Positions 3,833 to 5,048 of a stretch of 5,048 nucleotides of DNA are shown in pieces. Both the position numbers and the translations under genes were made by a program. The stretch spans positions 1 through 5,048 of the forward strand of contig CADBLY010000107.1 in assembly GCA_902795725.1 (NCBI GenBank), written 5' to 3'. This DNA comes from an uncultured Erysipelotrichaceae bacterium. Its GTDB lineage: Bacteria; Bacillota_I; Bacilli_A; RF39; UBA660. The notes under the pieces were generated by a model. It searched no databases and was not told where the DNA came from. It was given only the letters and a program-made list of their open reading frames with translations. Position 1 is the first letter of the stretch, and the number at the start of each line of letters is the position of its first letter.

Positions 3833-5048
3833 CTATGATGAGATTTTAGATTTATAGACATTGATAACTGGGCGAACCGCACCGTTGTAGTTGTGGACGA
3901 GGCTGTTGTACAAGGAGCCGCCGTCGCTCACGTCCCACACACTAGACGAAGAATCTCCATCTGGTGTCATTGTCCAATACCAATAATCATTACTGTACAT
4001 CCAATTATAGCTTGGAACAAACACATTTACCGGTGCAGTTGGTGTTTCCTGCCTTTCTATTTCACCCATAGCATAATATTCATCATATGTTATTAATCTC
4101 GCACCATATCCATCGACTTGCTTTAACTCATCTGTAAACTTAGCAGTTGCCCATGCATCTACAGCATATTTTACTTCTGATGAATTATATGATGTTGTAC
4201 ATCCTGAATCTACATATGAGCCATTTACATATCCACAAGTGTCGCTTGAATCATATGCCATTCCTCCTACACCATTATTATCATACGCTGTACCTACACT
4301 ACTCCATGTATTTCTATTTAAATGTCCTGCTCCATATGTATTCAATTGACTTGTTGTTAATGGTTCATCTTTAAGTGCTACTACATAATCTTCATTTGCA
4401 GGTACTGATATTATATGATATGTTTCATTTGCTACTGTTATTTGATCTCCTACACTATATACCTTAACATAAGGTGTAGTACCATCATTATTTACTTTAG
4501 CATTTCCATCTTGTGTATATGTTAAGCTTATACCTAAACCACTTATAGCTACATCAGCTTTAGGAAGTAATGATGCATCATTGAAGGTTTTATAAGTTAA
4601 TCTTAGTCTCATGGTTTTTGTTTCTTTACTCTTTAATGTATCATTTTGTGATACTGTAGTTCCATCAGAATATTTTAAAGTATATTCGATTTGACTTTTA
4701 ACATTATTCTCATCATTTACTTCATTTTCTCCACTACCTTCATAGGTTAACTCGGTATTACTTTTTTTAGTTAACCCTGTTAGTGTAGCGTCGTAATCTC
4801 CATCATTAGTTACATCGAATTCATATTCAATATAATCACCTGGAGAAGTTACTGTTACTGAATAATCTCCTATTGTTGTTGAGTTATTCTTTATTTCTGG
4901 AGCAGTTATTTGTTTTGCTGTTCCATTGAGTGTTGGACCTGTTAATCTACTGAAGTAGATTTTCCAACTTGAGCTTCTTCCAGTTGCACTTCCATTGATA
5001 GTAAGTTGCTGAGTAAAAGCTGCATATACTATTCCTAATACTACGATT
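3833..5048 (-). CDS. Surface protein: TasA/camelysin-like domain plus C-terminal C-type-lectin-like (DUF6273-like) domain; 5' end outside window
   Basis: The frame is open without a stop from the window edge (5047) to the TAG at 3835-3833, giving 404 visible residues; the true start lies beyond the window. The ATG at 4612 is internal. Residues 1-15 (IVVLGIVYAAFTQQL) are the end of a hydrophobic signal or anchor. Residues ~16-180 resemble the TasA/camelysin/SipW-dependent beta-sandwich: LTINGSAT, then SSSWKIYF, then PGDYIEYEFDVTNDGDYDA at 69-87. From ~195 (VKVYSVGDQI...YHIIS) a second domain runs to the end, with a Cys pair (271, 283), ARLITYDEYY (316-325), NDYWYWTMTP (353-362) and VWDV...GAVRPVINV (370-398). 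The last pieces are typical of C-type-lectin-like folds that end in VRPV. The likely role is binding a ligand or partner at the cell surface, with the C-terminal loop as the contact face. Codons 372-388 differ sharply from the rest (separate entry). Confidence 0.85.
   Translation of the reverse strand, partial: IVVLGIVYAAFTQQLTINGSATGRSSSWKIYFSRLTGPTLNGTAKQITAPEIKNNSTTIGDYSVTVTSPGDYIEYEFDVTNDGDYDATLTGLTKKSNTELTYEGSGENEVNDENNVKSQIEYTLKYSDGTTVSQNDTLKSKETKTMRLRLTYKTFNDASLLPKADVAISGLGISLTYTQDGNAKVNNDGTTPYVKVYSVGDQITVANETYHIISVPANEDYVVALKDEPLTTSQLNTYGAGHLNRNTWSSVGTAYDNNGVGGMAYDSSDTCGYVNGSYVDSGCTTSYNSSEVKYAVDAWATAKFTDELKQVDGYGARLITYDEYYAMGEIERQETPTAPVNVFVPSYNWMYSNDYWYWTMTPDGDSSSSVWDVSDGGSLYNSLVHNYNGAVRPVINVYKSKISS
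3863..3943 (-). other. Candidate DGR variable region (VR) at the 3' end of the surface-protein gene
   Basis: Between 3934 and 3884 the 17 codons are all C- or G-ending: 15 end in C, the others are GTG and TTG. Leaving aside two GGC, the 13 NNC codons are GAC x2, AGC x2, TCC, TAC x2, AAC x3, CTC, GTC and CAC (residues 372, 374, 375, 378 and 380-388). Each can be derived from AAC by changing only adenines, which is what adenine-directed mutagenic retrohoming does. The fixed codons (TGG, GTG, GGC, TTG and the GGT-GCG-GTT-CGC-CCA that follows) would be the unvaried scaffold. GC is about 61% at 3866-3940. Elsewhere in the visible gene only about one of 27 Asn codons is AAC; in this block all three are. 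The VRPV end of a lectin-like fold is the usual place for a VR. No template repeat or reverse transcriptase is in the window, so the call is inferred from codon pattern and position. Confidence 0.6.

Noticed and set aside
3863..3943. Assembly chimera or foreign insert as the sole cause of the GC jump
   Set aside because: The frame and the W-x-V...VRPV domain motif run straight through the block, and the C-ending is confined to codons explainable from AAC. It cannot be fully excluded without reads.
3893..4096. Plus-strand open frame of 67 codons opposite the lectin-like domain
   Set aside because: An antisense shadow of the surface-protein gene, opened by the unusual C-ending codon block; no ribosome binding site.
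4147..4374. Plus-strand open frame of 75 codons, rich in His, Met and Leu
   Set aside because: Antisense to the TasA-like/lectin-like gene; the odd composition comes from complementing TAT/ATG-rich codons.
4610..4612. ATG as the start of a 259-residue protein
   Set aside because: The same frame stays open for another 145 codons to the window edge, with a coherent TasA-like domain and a hydrophobic segment, and no Shine-Dalgarno precedes this ATG.
1..5048. Use of TGA as tryptophan (Mycoplasma-type code)
   Set aside because: Trp in PcrA and the surface protein is TGG, and the complete reading frames need no TGA read-through; the standard bacterial code fits.

Overview
The window is a low-GC, Bacillota-type chromosomal segment. 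It has AT-ending codons, AGAGGT/GAGGTGAT Shine-Dalgarno sites, a textbook extended -10 sigma-A promoter, TAA/TAG stops and TGG-encoded Trp. The mix of a PcrA helicase, a GFTLIE-type pilin and a TasA-like surface protein fits an uncultured gut-type member of Bacilli (RF39-like) or a relative. That placement is inference. All four genes lie on the minus strand, so the text below runs from high to low coordinates.

Positions 5048-3833 hold the last 404 residues of a secreted or membrane-anchored surface protein. It has a membrane-anchor remnant, a TasA/camelysin-like beta-sandwich, and a C-terminal domain ending in a W-x-V...VRPV motif typical of C-type-lectin-like/DUF6273-like domains. The last ~25 codons before the C-terminal tail change composition sharply: about 61% GC at 3866-3940 in an otherwise strongly AT-rich gene. 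Between 3884 and 3934, 15 of 17 codons end in C and none ends in A or T. The varied positions all have the form NNC, as expected if AAC codons were mutated at their adenines. This is the signature of the variable region (VR) of a diversity-generating retroelement (DGR). It is the main discovery candidate here, although no reverse transcriptase or template repeat lies in the window.

Positions 3832-3449 are 384 bp without a protein gene. They hold a hairpin-rich block of raised GC (about 3635-3765). Read on the minus strand, it can fold as a closing stem around three hairpins, with a fourth hairpin beside it and a possible pseudoknot. Next come a 17-bp perfect dyad overlapping a TATAAT box, an AT-rich stretch, and a strong promoter at 3473-3501.

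That promoter drives a 363-residue single-pass membrane protein (3448-2357) with an Asn/Pro-rich N-terminal half and a small C-terminal domain with two Cys. It is followed 47 bp later by PcrA helicase (2309-240) with all superfamily 1A motifs and the C-terminal Tudor-like domain. Then 57 bp later comes the start of a type IV pilin-like protein (182 to beyond position 1). The last three genes are co-directional and could be partly co-transcribed. No strong terminator separates them, and weak -10 boxes sit in both gaps.
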